A stretch of DNA of 64,000 nucleotides from Tetrahymena thermophila SB210. Lineage: Eukaryota; Ciliophora; Oligohymenophorea; Hymenostomatida; Tetrahymenidae. How positions within the stretch are numbered: position 1 is the stretch's first letter; the number at the start of each line of letters is the position of its first letter. The DNA lies in contig NW_002476250.1 in NCBI RefSeq assembly GCF_000189635.1, positions 248,001 through 312,000 of the forward strand. The letters are read 5' to 3'. A program made the translations under genes and the position numbers. Shown one piece after another: positions 45,406 through 58,262 of this stretch. Under the pieces are notes generated by a model that worked only from the letters and a program-made list of their open reading frames with translations, was not told where the DNA came from and did no database searches.

Positions 45406-45836
45406 ATTAAATTATCAAGCTATATTAATAAAAATTATCTACTTAAAAAATAAATATTTCATTTATAATTTGTAACTAAAGCAAATAATATTTTCAATTT
45501 ATAAAAATATAAAATCTTTATTAAGTTTAATCAAAAAAAAAGTAATTAATAATTTAATTTAAATATATAAAATAATATTTTAAAATCAATTTTTTTGTTT
45601 GGAGAGAATGTTAAATTTTGGATTAAAAAATTAGCAAAAAAATGAATACCAAAAAGTATTTATTTATTTGGGATACTTATTTACTAAATATACAGCATGT
45701 AATTATATATACTTTAAAATCTTAATTAATTAATATTAATTATAAATAATGTTTTCATTATTTTGATGTGAAATTTTTTAATTTAGTTAAGTTATAAATA
45801 CAAATCAAATTTTTTTGACTTTAATTCATTTTTTTT
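45406..45836. other. Convergent intergenic region
   Basis: 3' ends of the LRR gene (+) and kinase gene (-) face each other here. AT-rich with TTAATTAATTAATATTAATTAT near 45723-45745. No other feature. Confidence 0.5.
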
Positions 45837-48800
45837 TCAAAAATTTCCATGTAAAGTGTGTCTTTTGTTCAAATTAGTTGTGGAAGAAGGAATCATTCCA
45901 AAATCTAAAGCTTTCTGGGGAGTCTAAGAGTCCTTCATAGATGATTTCTGTGATTTAGAAACATTAGTTGAAAGTAAAGACTGCTTTTTACTTTATGATG
46001 TTATGTCTTCAAAATATTTAATAAAATTGTTTTTAGCAGAGTATAAGTTATCATTTATTGACAATTTTTTGTGTTAAGGTTCTAATGATTTTCTGCTGTT
46101 TTAATTTGATTTTTACTTATTGTGAGTTTTTTTAGTCGCTGATTTAATCATGTTTGGATTAATTCTTTGCAAAGATTACTGGTTGTTAGAGCCAGAAGAC
46201 ATCATATTTAAATCAGAAGTAAGGTAATGCTAGAGCATAGAATTAGACTAAATTTATTATTATGAAGACATTATTGAAGGGATATTCAAATTTGAAGATT
46301 GTCCTAGAGATTGATATGGACCACTAGATGATTCTGATGAAGACACATTGTTTCTATGAAGATTGGTTGTTGTTATACTAGTGGTTATGCTACCTCCTAA
46401 AGAGCTTGAAGGCAACAAAAGAGAAGATTGAGCCACCTTTGCCAAGTTAGTTGAAGAGAGACCTGTCATGTTCCCACAGCTATTCTTTTTCTTTTAGATA
46501 GCCCCACCTATTTAATAATTATTTTCTTTATTATTGATTGAGTGGATGTTGTGATTATTACTAATTTTACTGCTCATAGCAGCTGAAGGAGTCGTAGTTG
46601 TTGTTGTAGCATAAATATTTTTCGACTAAAAAGATAGAGATTTTGCAGCAGCATTAGAGATAGATTTTTAATTATTGTTGTTAGAATTAGTTTAAGAATT
46701 TGTTGTAGTATTAGCTGTGTTTGTACTGTTCATATTGTTTGAATATGAGCTTGTTGCACTATTTGGGGGATAAGATAGAAGATGGGATTAAAGCTAATTA
46801 GATTAATTCTATCCAATAGTACTGCTAATTGGCTACAAATCATTTTACAAAGAATTACTGCAATAAGTATTATCATTACGTACACTGTTGGAGGCAGGAT
46901 GTATGATCGAAAGAGAGTCTTCTCTCTTTTCTAATGGGGCTTTCTTTTTAGCATTAGCATTAGATGCAGTAACTGGTCTTTTTGCCTCCAACATCTGATA
47001 ATTCTTAGGGGAATAGCAAGGAGACATATATCTCTTTTTATCTTAAGAAGAAGAAACTGCGTGATGGGCAGCAGTTGAATTTGTTGTGGTTCCACCATAT
47101 TGATTCATTTGAGCTTAATTTTATGCTAGTTAGTTAATTTGATGGTAATTCAGATGATGAGAGTTAGGTGCATTAGAATTTACACCTGTCCCACTATTAT
47201 TTTTTAAGCTTTTTGTAGAAAAGCTCATCTAACCCTTCAGGAAACTCTTAATAAGAGCTGCAGAATCAACAGACTTGTCCTTAATTTAAGTCTGTACATT
47301 ATTATAACCATTTTTCAAAATATCTAAATCTAAAAATTTATTTTAAGGTTTAAGCATAGCTGCTGCAACTGCAATATTACCATTTAAAGTATTTGACATA
47401 TTCATTCCTAAGTGAGCATTTTAGTTGCTCATGTTATGATTATTTGTTCCATAAACAGAACCACCTATGCTATTATTAGCTATAAAGCTAGGTTTGTTAG
47501 AAGTGCTTTTCTTAGCTGTATTTTACTAACTGCTAGCCTAATTACGCGAAGCACTATTTTCTGTATTTGTGCGCTTCTATGATGTAAACTGTTAGATAAA
47601 TTAATTATTTGCATTTGTCGTTGTTGTGGATGTAGAATTCGAATAGCTTTGATTTGAAATTCCATTTGATAATTTAATTGGAACACTATTTCTTGAAGAG
47701 CTAGGGCACTGCTCATTTTAGTTAATACCAATTTGACTTTGCCCGTTTCCATAAGAAATATTGTTAATATTTGTATTTAAACCGCTATTAACATTAGTAG
47801 TATTTGTAAAGTAATAGCTATTGTTATTGTTGTTATTGCTATTTATGCCTGCATTAATATTATATACCCCACTTTGAGAAACACCTACACAGTTACTTTT
47901 ATTATTTTAACTAGTATCTTAAATATTAAAAGAATTTTGTTGGTGATGTATTGCACCTTGTTATCTTGAATAGCTTGGAGCTGCTGATGTCTGATGAGAT
48001 TGCATTGAATTGTGCATTTTCTTTTATTAAGATCTTTTATCATTCTGTAATGTACTTTGAGAGTGATTATTTTATGTAGTCATTGGGAAGCTTTCTCTTC
48101 CTTAAGTGTTCACTTGAGTATTATTTGGTTCTTTCTCTATTTCTATTTCCAAAAGGTTTTGTCTGCTATAATTTTTAAAAATTTAATATATAATTTTAAA
48201 AGGATTGATTGTCTTTATTTTTAAAGAATATATCAGAAAATATTAATACCTTAACAATTTTACGGAGGTAGGATTTACGTAATAAAAAAAGCTGAAAAGA
48301 GATTCTTTGTTATTTTTACGAGAGGTGATGTTTGGTACTTGTATTTCTCTAAATTCAGAGTGTATATATGATTGATTTATGTCTATTTGTATAGGAGGCT
48401 AAATCTTTAAGTTTAGAATATCCTTCCAATTCACATCACTAAACCATTTGCATGACTTAATGTCTTCAAATGATTTTATTCTATGATTTGGTCTCTTATC
48501 AAGCAACTAGTAGAGTAACTCTCTTAGATGAGGATTTAAATAATCTGGAACTTCGAGTTCTTCATTTGCAATATTTTTCAATATAGTTTCAGTATTGTTA
48601 GCATAGAATGGAGGCAATCCAGTAACTAACTCATATAAAAAGGCACCAAGTGTATAGAAGTCAACTGAATAGTTGTAGCCTTAACGCAACAAGACTTCAG
48701 GTGCCATATATTCGGGAGAACCGCAGAATGAATCAGTCATCTCTTCTCTATGCATTCCAATTTTAGAAAGACCAAAGTCTGTCAATCTAACATGACCATC

Positions 48801-50177
48801 CATATCCAATACAATATTTTCAGGCTAATTTTTAAAAAAAATTATCAATTAATAAACCTAATAGCATAAATAAATACATAATTTTTAATTTTATTTAAAG
48901 AATTATCTGTTAGAAAATTATCTTCAAAATTAATAAAAAAAATTATTAATTTATATGTTTACTTTCAAATCTCTGTAAAGAATCTTATTCGAGTGAAGAT
49001 ACTCAAAGCAAATCAAAATTTCTACAAAGTAAAATTTTGATTCATTTTCTGTTAATTTACGATTTTAAAGGTGAAAGAAGAGCTCTCCTCCACAATAGAA
49101 TTCTAAAAGGAAATTCAGGTGATACTCAGATTCAAAGCATGCATGAAGACTTGCAATGAATGGTGCTTTTGCAGCGTCAATTAAAATTTTTCTTTCACGC
49201 AATAACTACTCTAATCTTTTATATTCACTCAAATGAGTTTTGGGAATCATTTTGAGGGCAAATAATTTACAAGATTCTCTATGTCTAACTGTTTTAAAGA
49301 ATAATAATTTTATTTACATTTTCAATTAGTAGCATTTTCAAAAATATTTTTAAATTAGCTTGATGAAAGTTCAAATATTTTCATTTGTTTAGTAATTTTT
49401 GAATTTATCTCCCTAAAATATTAATTATTTGCTTGATTATTTAGTTAGTTAGATTGATTGATTGATATATAGATAGATAGATTGTTAGATATTTAATACA
49501 AAGCATACCAATTTGAAAATAAGCATTCAACTTTGTAATTTTCTTTGATTATGTTAAAAATTAATTAGTAGGTTTTAAATTTTTTGAATATTTTTAGAGA
49601 TAATTCAATCCCATAATTTGCTTAATAATAGCTGATTAAATAATAATTTTGAGAAGCTTTATTAAAAAGCAAACACATTTATTTTTTCATGAGGATATTT
49701 AAAATTAAGCAAGATAGAAATGAAAGATAAAATTGAATAATTACCTAAAAACACATCAGATGTACCTCCCTTTCCCAAGCACTTTAAGAAAGTGAAGTCA
49801 TGAATATTTAATTCTTATTCTTTTTGGTTAGCCTTATCGCTTTTTTATGCATAAACTGGCTTAAGAAGGATGTTTTCTCTTATCTGATTAACTTTTTTAT
49901 TAGGCTGAGTTAAATAGTAATCTATAACTTCATTTTCACCAACAGTTTCCAAGCAGACTATATTTTCATAGTTTGGAAAGAGAATTTGTTAGGCCAAAGC
50001 TTTGACTCTCTAAGTTAATCTGGCTACAGAGCTATCTTTGGGTACTCTTACTTCGATGCTATTATCTTCATCTAAGTAAATTATGTAAACCAATTAATTT
50101 AATTCATCTTTATATTCTCTGCTCATTTATCCGTTAATGAATTAAGAAGAGCTATTTGGGGTTTTATTTCTACTCAT
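45837..50177 (-). CDS. AGC-family Ser/Thr protein kinase with long Asn/Ser-rich tail
   Basis: Exons in transcript order 50177-49745, 49288-48963 and 48824-45837, in phase, about 1248 aa. Residues 1-110 form a compact N-terminal domain ([20 protein letters not shown]) that could be ubiquitin- or RA-like. The kinase starts with the glycine loop [11 protein letters not shown] and has the Lys in [10 protein letters not shown], catalytic loop [19 protein letters not shown], the AGC activation segment [15 protein letters not shown] and [21 protein letters not shown]-terminal hydrophobic motif, [10 protein letters not shown], resembles the FxxFxY site of S6K/PKB/PKC kinases, so phosphorylation by a PDK1-like enzyme is plausible. 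The last 750 residues are Asn/Ser/Thr/Gln-rich and probably disordered. All catalytic residues are present. An intron just after the hydrophobic motif (48250 downward) looks possible by signal but breaks the phase, so read-through is preferred. Confidence 0.88.
49289..49744 (-). other. Long kinase-gene intron (456 nt) with GATT/GATA microsatellite
   Basis: Borders are set by the kinase glycine loop (VFL) and the following [14 protein letters not shown] segment. It contains tandem TTAG, GATT and GATA tetranucleotides at about 49439-49482. It is several times longer than the usual introns in this window. Confidence 0.7.
49439..49482. repeat. TTAG/GATT/GATA tetranucleotide microsatellite
   Basis: Consecutive tracts of TTAGTTAG, GATTGATTGATT and AGATAGATAG lie within the first intron of the kinase gene. 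Slippage-type repeat; likely length-variable. Confidence 0.8.
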
Positions 50178-52082
50178 TTTTGCTGGTGACAAACTTTTAA
50201 CTCTTTATAGCATTACTTCCTTCTCTCAAGAATAAATTCTAATTTTTGCTATTTAAACCTATTTTTTTTAAGTCTTTATCCTTGTATTTCTAATTGGTTT
50301 TGTTAACAAAAATATTATTTCTTAACTATACTTTCTATCTTAACAATTTATTATTTGTTTCTTATTTTCTTAATATTATTAATCTTTACTTTTTGATTTT
50401 TAAAAAGAAATTAAATACAAAAGTGTTTATGAGTGTATGAATGAATGAATTAGTTAATTTATTAGCACATATTATTTAGAATTTTTTCCATAATTTTGAA
50501 TTACGTTGAAGAACTCATTTAAGTATCATTATTTTTTTTACATTAAAATATATTAGAAATTATTCTTTATTTTTTAAACTGATTCAATTTAATTCATAGT
50601 CAATAAAGCTGGTTAGTGATACTATTTATTATTTTATTGAAATGCGCTTACTGAATTTATTAGATCATAAAAATATGTGGTAAATAATTTTTTTATTTGA
50701 AATGTTAAAAGGAAATTTAATATAGTTCTAAGTACAAAATAGAATATAAACATTTAAAAATTATCTAATAATTTTTTACTAAATTCAGATAAAATCATTT
50801 TCCATATCATAAAATTAATAATTATGTATCTTTAAAATAGAAAATTATATAAACATATTACTAGTTTTGCATAATTGTGAAACATATCTTTACTGCAAAT
50901 TTTACCTGGTTCGAATTAATTACAAAATAATTGTTGAATTTTTAATAAGAAACAAAAATAGTCTACAATAAATTCAAACAAAAAAAAGCAAATCTTATTT
51001 ATCAGTTTAATTTCTGTAAAAATAAAAATATAATATTTTTATATAATAAATTTTTTGTGTTAATTATTAGCTACATTTATTTAAAATTAAAATTAAAGTA
51101 ATTATTACTATTAACCTATTCTTATATTCTAAAAAAGGAAATATTCTGTTAATAAATAGATAATTGCCATTAAATTTTATTATCTCCTTTCTTAAAATAA
51201 AATTCACTTATTTTAATTAAAGTATGAAAAAATATTTATTTTTTTTCTTAAATAAATTATAATTAAATGAGGTAGCAAATCTTACTTTTAACTTATTTAT
51301 AATTACCAAACTTGTTAATAGGATTATAGGCAGTGTTCACAGGGTTAAAATTTTTTTGTAAATACCTAAAGTTTTTTTTAATTTAAAAATTTTATATATT
51401 GCTTACCATTTTATAAAAGTTGGAGATATTTCAAACAGCCTATATATTTTAATATTTAATTTAATAAATTCATTTACAAGATTTATAAGAAAAAAATATG
51501 AATTTTATTTACTATGAAAAAAACTTTTTATTTAAACTTTTATTTTTATTAATAAAATAAATTACACCAAATTATTTTAAATATTGTAGCAAATTTAATA
51601 ATTTCATCATATTGATTGTTACTTTAATGATTACATTTTGAAAGTTTGACGTGTTATTATAATAATAAGTAAATATATTAGAGATAGGCATAAGAAATAT
51701 TTTATTTACTAAAGTAGAGCAATAAAAAGAAAAAATTATCATTTTTGAGACTCTATGATGAAATAATATTTTAAATGATTGATTATTTTAAATATTTTAA
51801 TAAAATATATAAATTACGTTTTAAATATTGGTTAGCTATCTTATCTTAGTTTAATAATATAATAAATATTATTTGGGCGTGTAATTTAAATTTTACAGAA
51901 TATTTACTAATTTAATTAATCAATTCATTTTTACATATTAATTAGGTTTTAATTTTTTTACATAAGTAGGAATTAGTTTTTGGCAGTATATTAGATTAAA
52001 CATAATTGATAAACTTTAATTGCTGAAAGACATATTAACTATAAAGAATGAGTCAAATTTATATTAAGTTAGAGTCATAGTA
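50178..52082. other. Divergent intergenic region, 1.9 kb
   Basis: The longest gap in the window, between the start of the kinase gene (-) and the leucine-rich gene (+). Very AT-rich. A short GAATGAATGAATTAG repeat lies near 50440. No exon, tRNA or other RNA gene could be supported. Confidence 0.5.
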
Positions 52083-55000
52083 ATGTTTTACAGAATAGTT
52101 GTGACTTTAGATTTTAAATTTTTTTGTTCTATTATTAGAGAGAACACAAAGCTAATATTAAGAACCATTTCCAATTTCAAATTAATTAATACAATAACTT
52201 TGGAAGTAGAAGCTATCTCTTTTTTTAATACAATACCACCTGAATTTTCTGATTTATATCATATTAAAGTTCTAGAGATGAGATTTATTTCGTAATTTTT
52301 TTTTGCATTAGAGGTTATTTTATCTGAAAAATAAAATCAAATTGATTTTAAATATATAGTAATTGTTTTTCACTGGAAGATGAATACAAAGGATTATTAT
52401 AATTTAAAGAGCTGCTAGCTAAATTTTATCAACTAGAAGAACTTATCTTGATATTTTAAAAGTAACAAATTTTTTTAAAATGGTTTTATATTTTAGCAAT
52501 TTTAATTTAAACAGCTGCTAATCAGTAAAAATTCTATCTTTATTTTAGAAATAATGCACATAGAAAAGCGTGTAAATACATATAATTAGTGATTTACTTT
52601 CCTAATCAATATATTATTTCAATTAAATACTTCTAATAGAAATGAAATGATCAGTTAAAATGAATCCTTTTTGTAGAATCTTAAAAAACTTAGCATTTAG
52701 CAAATAAAGTATTTTTATTTCAAAGCAAATTTAAAATACTTATATCTTATGTATAAATAAGCTCTTTCATGGACATTTCTAATGAAGAAATAGCAGATAT
52801 AAATTAGAATGATTTAATATTTGAAAATATTAATGAGAGTAATTCTTTTCCTAACTAATTTTCTTAAACCTATTTTTAATATTTTAAAAAAAGTCAGAAT
52901 TATAGTCTAATTATGCTTTTTTGATTCGGATCTAATGCTGAAATTTCTATAAAAAATATTCAAAAACCAAAAAATCATCAAGATTTAGCTGGACGAAATA
53001 ACCATTTAATATAATTATTATTTAAAATCCTTAACGTATTAGACAAAACAAAAGGAAGTTGATAATATAGTGAGAGATGTGATAATCTAATTTCTAAAAA
53101 CATACTAAGTAGAAATTGATGAAATTAATTTTGAAATACTCTCAGATTTAGAGTTAGATGACTCGATTTAAACTATTACAGACATTTATTAATAGAAATT
53201 ATAAAGTATTAGCATATTCATGTAAAATTATTTATTTATTACTTTAACAAATTTAACAAAATTCTTTTAATTTTTAGGAAAGAGATAAATATTGTAAGAA
53301 GCTTAAAGGAAATATTTGAAAACATTCAATTTTAAGTTATTAAGCTCCATTTAATGTAACTTATTAAATATTAATAAAAAAATTATGTAATCTTATTTAA
53401 AATTAACTTAAAAAATAAATAGGAATTGTTATCTAACTGATGAAGTTATGTAGTAATTAATCCTAGGTTTATCTTTATAAAAACTTGCTAAGATTATTCT
53501 TATTGATGTCTCTTTAAATATTTGTAACAAGTCAAACACATTAAGCATGAAAAACTCTAAGGTGAGGAGCAAATTATTTTTTTAAGAAGATGTTTATTCT
53601 CTATAAACTACATATGAATTTTTGATTTAAATGCAATCAAAATAGCTTAAAAATATATGTTTAACAACGCCTTGCTTCGACCTTAAATTAGAACAATAAA
53701 TTCTCTATTTTACTTTAAAATAAGGAAATATACAGAAATATGAGTTAGATTTTTTTAATTTGATGATTTCTTCTGATCGAGAAAGCATTACAGAACTAAT
53801 TTTAAGTTATGATTGGTATATTTATCTGTTTATTTTAAATTCAATTTTCTAATTAATTATTAAATAAGCTAAAAGGCTAATGTAAATAAACTCTTACACC
53901 TTTGGAAGAGTTTTTCAACCCTTTAATATTTAAAATCTTTCAGTGGATTTTTCAGGTAAACTTTATTTATTATAATATAAATCCTTATTAATTTTTATTT
54001 CATTTCAAACTCTAAAATATTTTAAGTTTGAATTTCAAAAATCTAATTAATGTGTTTAATTGTTAGTTATTTAATTAGTTAGTTAATTAATTAATGAGGA
54101 TTTATAGTATTTTAATTTACAATTATAAATTATATTTTAAAAATAGTACCTAAAGTTAGCTGGATGACTAATAAACAAAATAATTTTTTGGAATTTTAAA
54201 TTAATTAAAGTAATTAGAAACGCTTGAGCTTACTGGACCAAAGTAAATTAAAACTAGTATGTTAAATAATAAGAATTATTTATTTATAAAAGTTTGCTTA
54301 CTGAAAAGAAATAGGAAGAATATTTAGAAGTTGCTTTAAAAAATTAAATTAATTTGAAAGTGCTAAATATAAAACTAAAATTTTTATAGTAAGATTAATT
54401 TTTTGACATTTGAATTTTAAATTTCTTTTAATAAAGAAATGTCAAGATTTGTAACATATGCTAATCAATAAGCTAAGGGCTATAGTATTAAACAAATTTA
54501 ATAAGCCTGACAATTGTTGTTTTTTCGTAAATAATCTTTAAATTATCCTTAAATTTAATTCTAATTTATTTTATTCAATAGGGATAATATTAATTTATAA
54601 GATGGAGATTCTCTATTTAATTGTTTAAAATATTTACTAAAATTAGAATACCTAAAAATTGTCTTTAAAAAGTATTTTATTGCTTTGGTAGAAGAAAAAA
54701 TAATTTTTTATTAATTAAAATTAAAAGTATCATGGCTTCTCTCAATATAAAGGTAAAGGAGAATTACAAGTTGCAAGAAAATCTTTTTTCAAATCTAAAA
54801 TATTTAAAGTTTTTGAAACAACTAGAAATAAATTTTCAGTAAATTATCTAAAAATTAAATTAGTTTTTCAAAAGTTTTTTAATAAATATACAGACTAAAC
54901 TCATCTTTTGATTGTGATTAAATCATTCTTGACAGCTGTAAGCTACCTTCAATTTAAAATTTAAGGCTAAATCTAGGGTAAATTAAATATTCCTTTCCTT

Positions 55001-57051
55001 TTTTAATAAATTATAAAGAGAATAGCATTATACTTAGAACTCATATTCAATTAAATAGTCTTTACAAAGCATTTTAACTGGCGAAAATGTAAAAATAATT
55101 AAAAGTAAATGCAAATATAATAATTTTTATTATATTTTATTAAGTAAGACAATAAAAATCTGAGTATTTATATTGATGTGAACAACCTCACTTTTTATTT
55201 TTTGAGAGAAAATTATGAAATTTTATTAAATGCAGGTGATTGCTTGTATAAAAATAGTCAACTTTTCAAAAATAATTTTGAATAAGATATTTAATTTTAA
55301 AATAATGTGCTTTAAAGTTTGATATAATATGACAATCTCAAAGATTAGATGAAAATCTTTAATTTCTAAATGATGTAAATATCATTTTAAAAATCTAATT
55401 AAATTCATTATAAATTTAAAAAAGTAATATCAATCTCAATGAACAAGATAAATTTATCAACTAATATTATGAATTATCAAATTTTTTGTAAAAATACAAT
55501 CAATTACAATACGTCAGTTTAAGCTTTAAGATGTAATTCATTCAAAATTTATGAAAATTATTTGATAAAAAATTTAATGATTTAAAAGGATTAATCTTGA
55601 CTTGCTAGTTGCTATTTTAGAAACCTGTTCTGCTATGAAAAATTTAGTTTAATTTAAGATAAATACTTCATTCCTTTTTGAATAAAATAGCAGTTAAACA
55701 GATGAAAACATTTAAAAAATAAAAAATTATGTGAGCTCAATTTATCAAAATTGCAAAACACTAAATTATCTCGAATTTTAAAATCAATCAAATTTAATAG
55801 AAAACAATTTTTGCCAGACTACTAAAATTAAAATGAAGTTAGATTTATTGCATAGTTTTTTTGAAATTAAAGTACTTATCTGCTTCTTACCATAGTTAAG
55901 CTTGATAGACTCTTTAAAGCTAGATATATACCCGTAAGATTCATTATTTTATAAATTTAAAAATTAACTTGTTATTTTAATGAATAATTTTTAAAAATAT
56001 TTTTTAGATAAAATTAAACATCTAGTATTTTGTTAGATTCAGTTAATTTGATAAGTCCTTTAATTAATTCAATGTCTAAATTAGCATTCTTTCACACCAA
56101 ATTAATATCTACTTTTAATGCTAATTTACAGATCCCCGCTTCTTTCTTACAATTTTTAAAAGTAAATAACTGCTTTTTTAATTTGAATTTCAAATGATAT
56201 TTTATTATAATAGATATAAAGCTGCCTAAATTAATACAGTTTGTCTTTCCCTCAGGTTGAATTTAAATTCTTGTAAGATTAGCCCATTAAATAAGGATGT
56301 ATTCAAATATTACTATATGACTGTAGTTCAATTGTAATAGTTAATGAATTCCTGAAAACTAACCAAAACTATATCTTTGTAAAATTATTTTTATCAATTT
56401 TGATAGTATTTTTTAAAATAGAATGATAAATCAATCAATCATTCATTAAATCAATTTAATTTTAAACAATAGGAAATAAGCTTAATTTTGAAATGTAAAA
56501 AGCTTTAAGAAAAAGTGGGAATCGGTGAATTTATTAAATAGTTAAGCACTATGAAAATGCTACAGAAATTTATTATTCAAAGCGATTCTAAAATTTTCAG
56601 ATATAATAGAACTTTTAATTATCTTTTTGTGTTTTCTCTCTTTATATGTTACAGATAATTTTGTAGGTAGAAACTGTTGAACTAATCTATCGCATTTAAA
56701 AAGCTCAACTAGTTTTATAGATCAGAAATATACTATGACATGATAAAGCTTGGGCTAACTCCTCAGCTCCCACAGATAGACATTCAATATAATGATTTTA
56801 TAGAGAGCTTTGTTGGTGGATAAATAGGTTTCGAGAATGTTGGAGAAGAAGATTTTCTTGATGTAAATAGGTTTATAATTTATACTGAACCTATAAGCAT
56901 AGATCAAGGGTAAATATAATTTATTATTTTAGGCTTAAATTAGAAAAAAATATAATTTTTTTTAACATATTAATAAAGAAATGACTCATTTGCATTTTAG
57001 TTTTTAAACGCTTCAGATAAAAATGTGCAGCTTGATGAATTTTTTATGTGA
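52083..57051 (+). CDS. Many-exon leucine-rich-repeat-like protein
   Basis: Read as one gene from MFYRIVVTLDFKFFCS to TGA at 57049-57051, with many short exons separated by introns of about 50-100 nt. Examples of splices that restore the frame: near 52292-52360 (into NCFSLEDEYKGLLQ), 52835-52901 and 53219-53278. Recurrent segments have leucine spacing of degenerate LRRs (LLAKFYQLEELIL, LILGLSLQKLAKIILIDVSL, NCLKYLLKLEYLKIVF). The final exons are more charged and better conserved in style (KLNQFYRSEIYYDMIKLG, FIESFVGGQIGFENVGEED) and end LNASDKNVQLDEFFM. The upstream ATG at 52047 is in a different frame and hits TGA soon. The layout fits large ciliate LRR families known only as hypothetical proteins. 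Two adjacent genes, with a second start near 52771, cannot be excluded. Exon borders are only partly resolved. Confidence 0.5.
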
Positions 57052-58262
57052 TATTGAATGAATTTTAAAATATTTAAGATATCTACTTTTTTACTTTTGA
57101 GAAAGTAAGGAGTAGAAAAATAAAATCTAGCTTTAATTAATATTTTTACTTTTGTAATTTTAAGAATGTATAAGACTATTTATTCATAAATTTAAAAAAA
57201 ATACTTTTGGGTGATAGTAAAACAAAATTATTTGCATTTACTAAGTGTCTCATTCTGATAATTTCATTTTTTAGTTCTATGAGTAAAGTTACTTAACATA
57301 TTGTTAGGCAAATGGTAGGAGTTTTATTTAACGGCCTAGAAAAATTTTAACTTTAGACTTAAATTTTTGAAAAACATATTTAGTCTATTTCAAAAGTATA
57401 TTTACTAGCGTAAAATAAACAATTTATTCTATTCTATAATTGATTTCTGAGACATTAATTTATTTGTTAAATTTAAACTATGAGTCTTAGAGGGTAGATA
57501 TCTAGAATCAACATTTATTGTTTTTGTTTGCAGAAAACAATTGATACCTTTTACATGAACCTATTTATATGGTTATTTTCTCGATAACAAATGGAAATTA
57601 AAAATAATAACAATTTTTTTGATATATTTGATTAAATTTTGCGAACGAACGGACTTTTGCATTAGTATATCATTACGAGCAGAATCAATAGATTTTTCTC
57701 GATTAAGATATAATTAAAATGCATTATTTTATCTAGAAAACAACAACAACTATTAAAGGTTTTCTCCCCAAATAATTTTTTAACAATTTTTAAAAAAGCA
57801 AACCTATTTCAAATATTTTTTTTCAAGAGATTTTCCGCTTTCTTTTTATTTTTTTATTTATTAATCAATCAATTAATTGATTGATTGATAGAACTGATAC
57901 TCCAAAGCAAATTAATACCTCTTTAAAATTTTTTGAATTTTTTTTTCTTAAATGACTTTTTATTTGGAAGTAATCAATAGGTCTAGATTAGAAGTCTATC
58001 AACCAATATTGATGGATTTTATTTTTATTTATTATCTAAATTGATGAGAGAAAAGATTTTGAAGAGAAAGAAAAGAAAGTGTTTGTTAAAAAAAGATATA
58101 ATTTATATTAATTTTATTTGGATTTAAGAAAGGAATTGATTGTTATTTGATAATAATTATTATAATCAGTATAAAAATAAATATTAAAGAAAAAAGTAAT
58201 AGCATTTATTACCTTTTTAAAAGAATAGTATCTTTAGGTTATTTAGGTTAAAGACTACATAA
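57052..58262. other. Intergenic, upstream of the transporter gene
   Basis: Contains somewhat less AT-biased patches near 57290-57340 and 57640-57720 and a perfect 24-bp palindrome at 57863-57886. No exon or recognised RNA gene. Probably holds the promoter of the strongly codon-biased transporter gene at 58263. Confidence 0.5.
57863..57886. repeat. Perfect 24-bp palindrome
   Basis: The left arm AATCAATCAATT is followed immediately by its reverse complement AATTGATTGATT. It is made of GATT units and lies about 380 bp upstream of the transporter start. It might form a cruciform or bind a dimeric factor; function unknown. Confidence 0.75.

Noticed and set aside
48167-48249. Candidate third intron in the kinase gene with good GT and TTATAG ends
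   Set aside because: Removing 83 nt would break the frame, while reading through stays open to the long Asn/Ser tail.
50905-50925. GGTTCGAAT resembling a tRNA T-loop
   Set aside because: No complementary T-stem, acceptor stem or anticodon arm around it.
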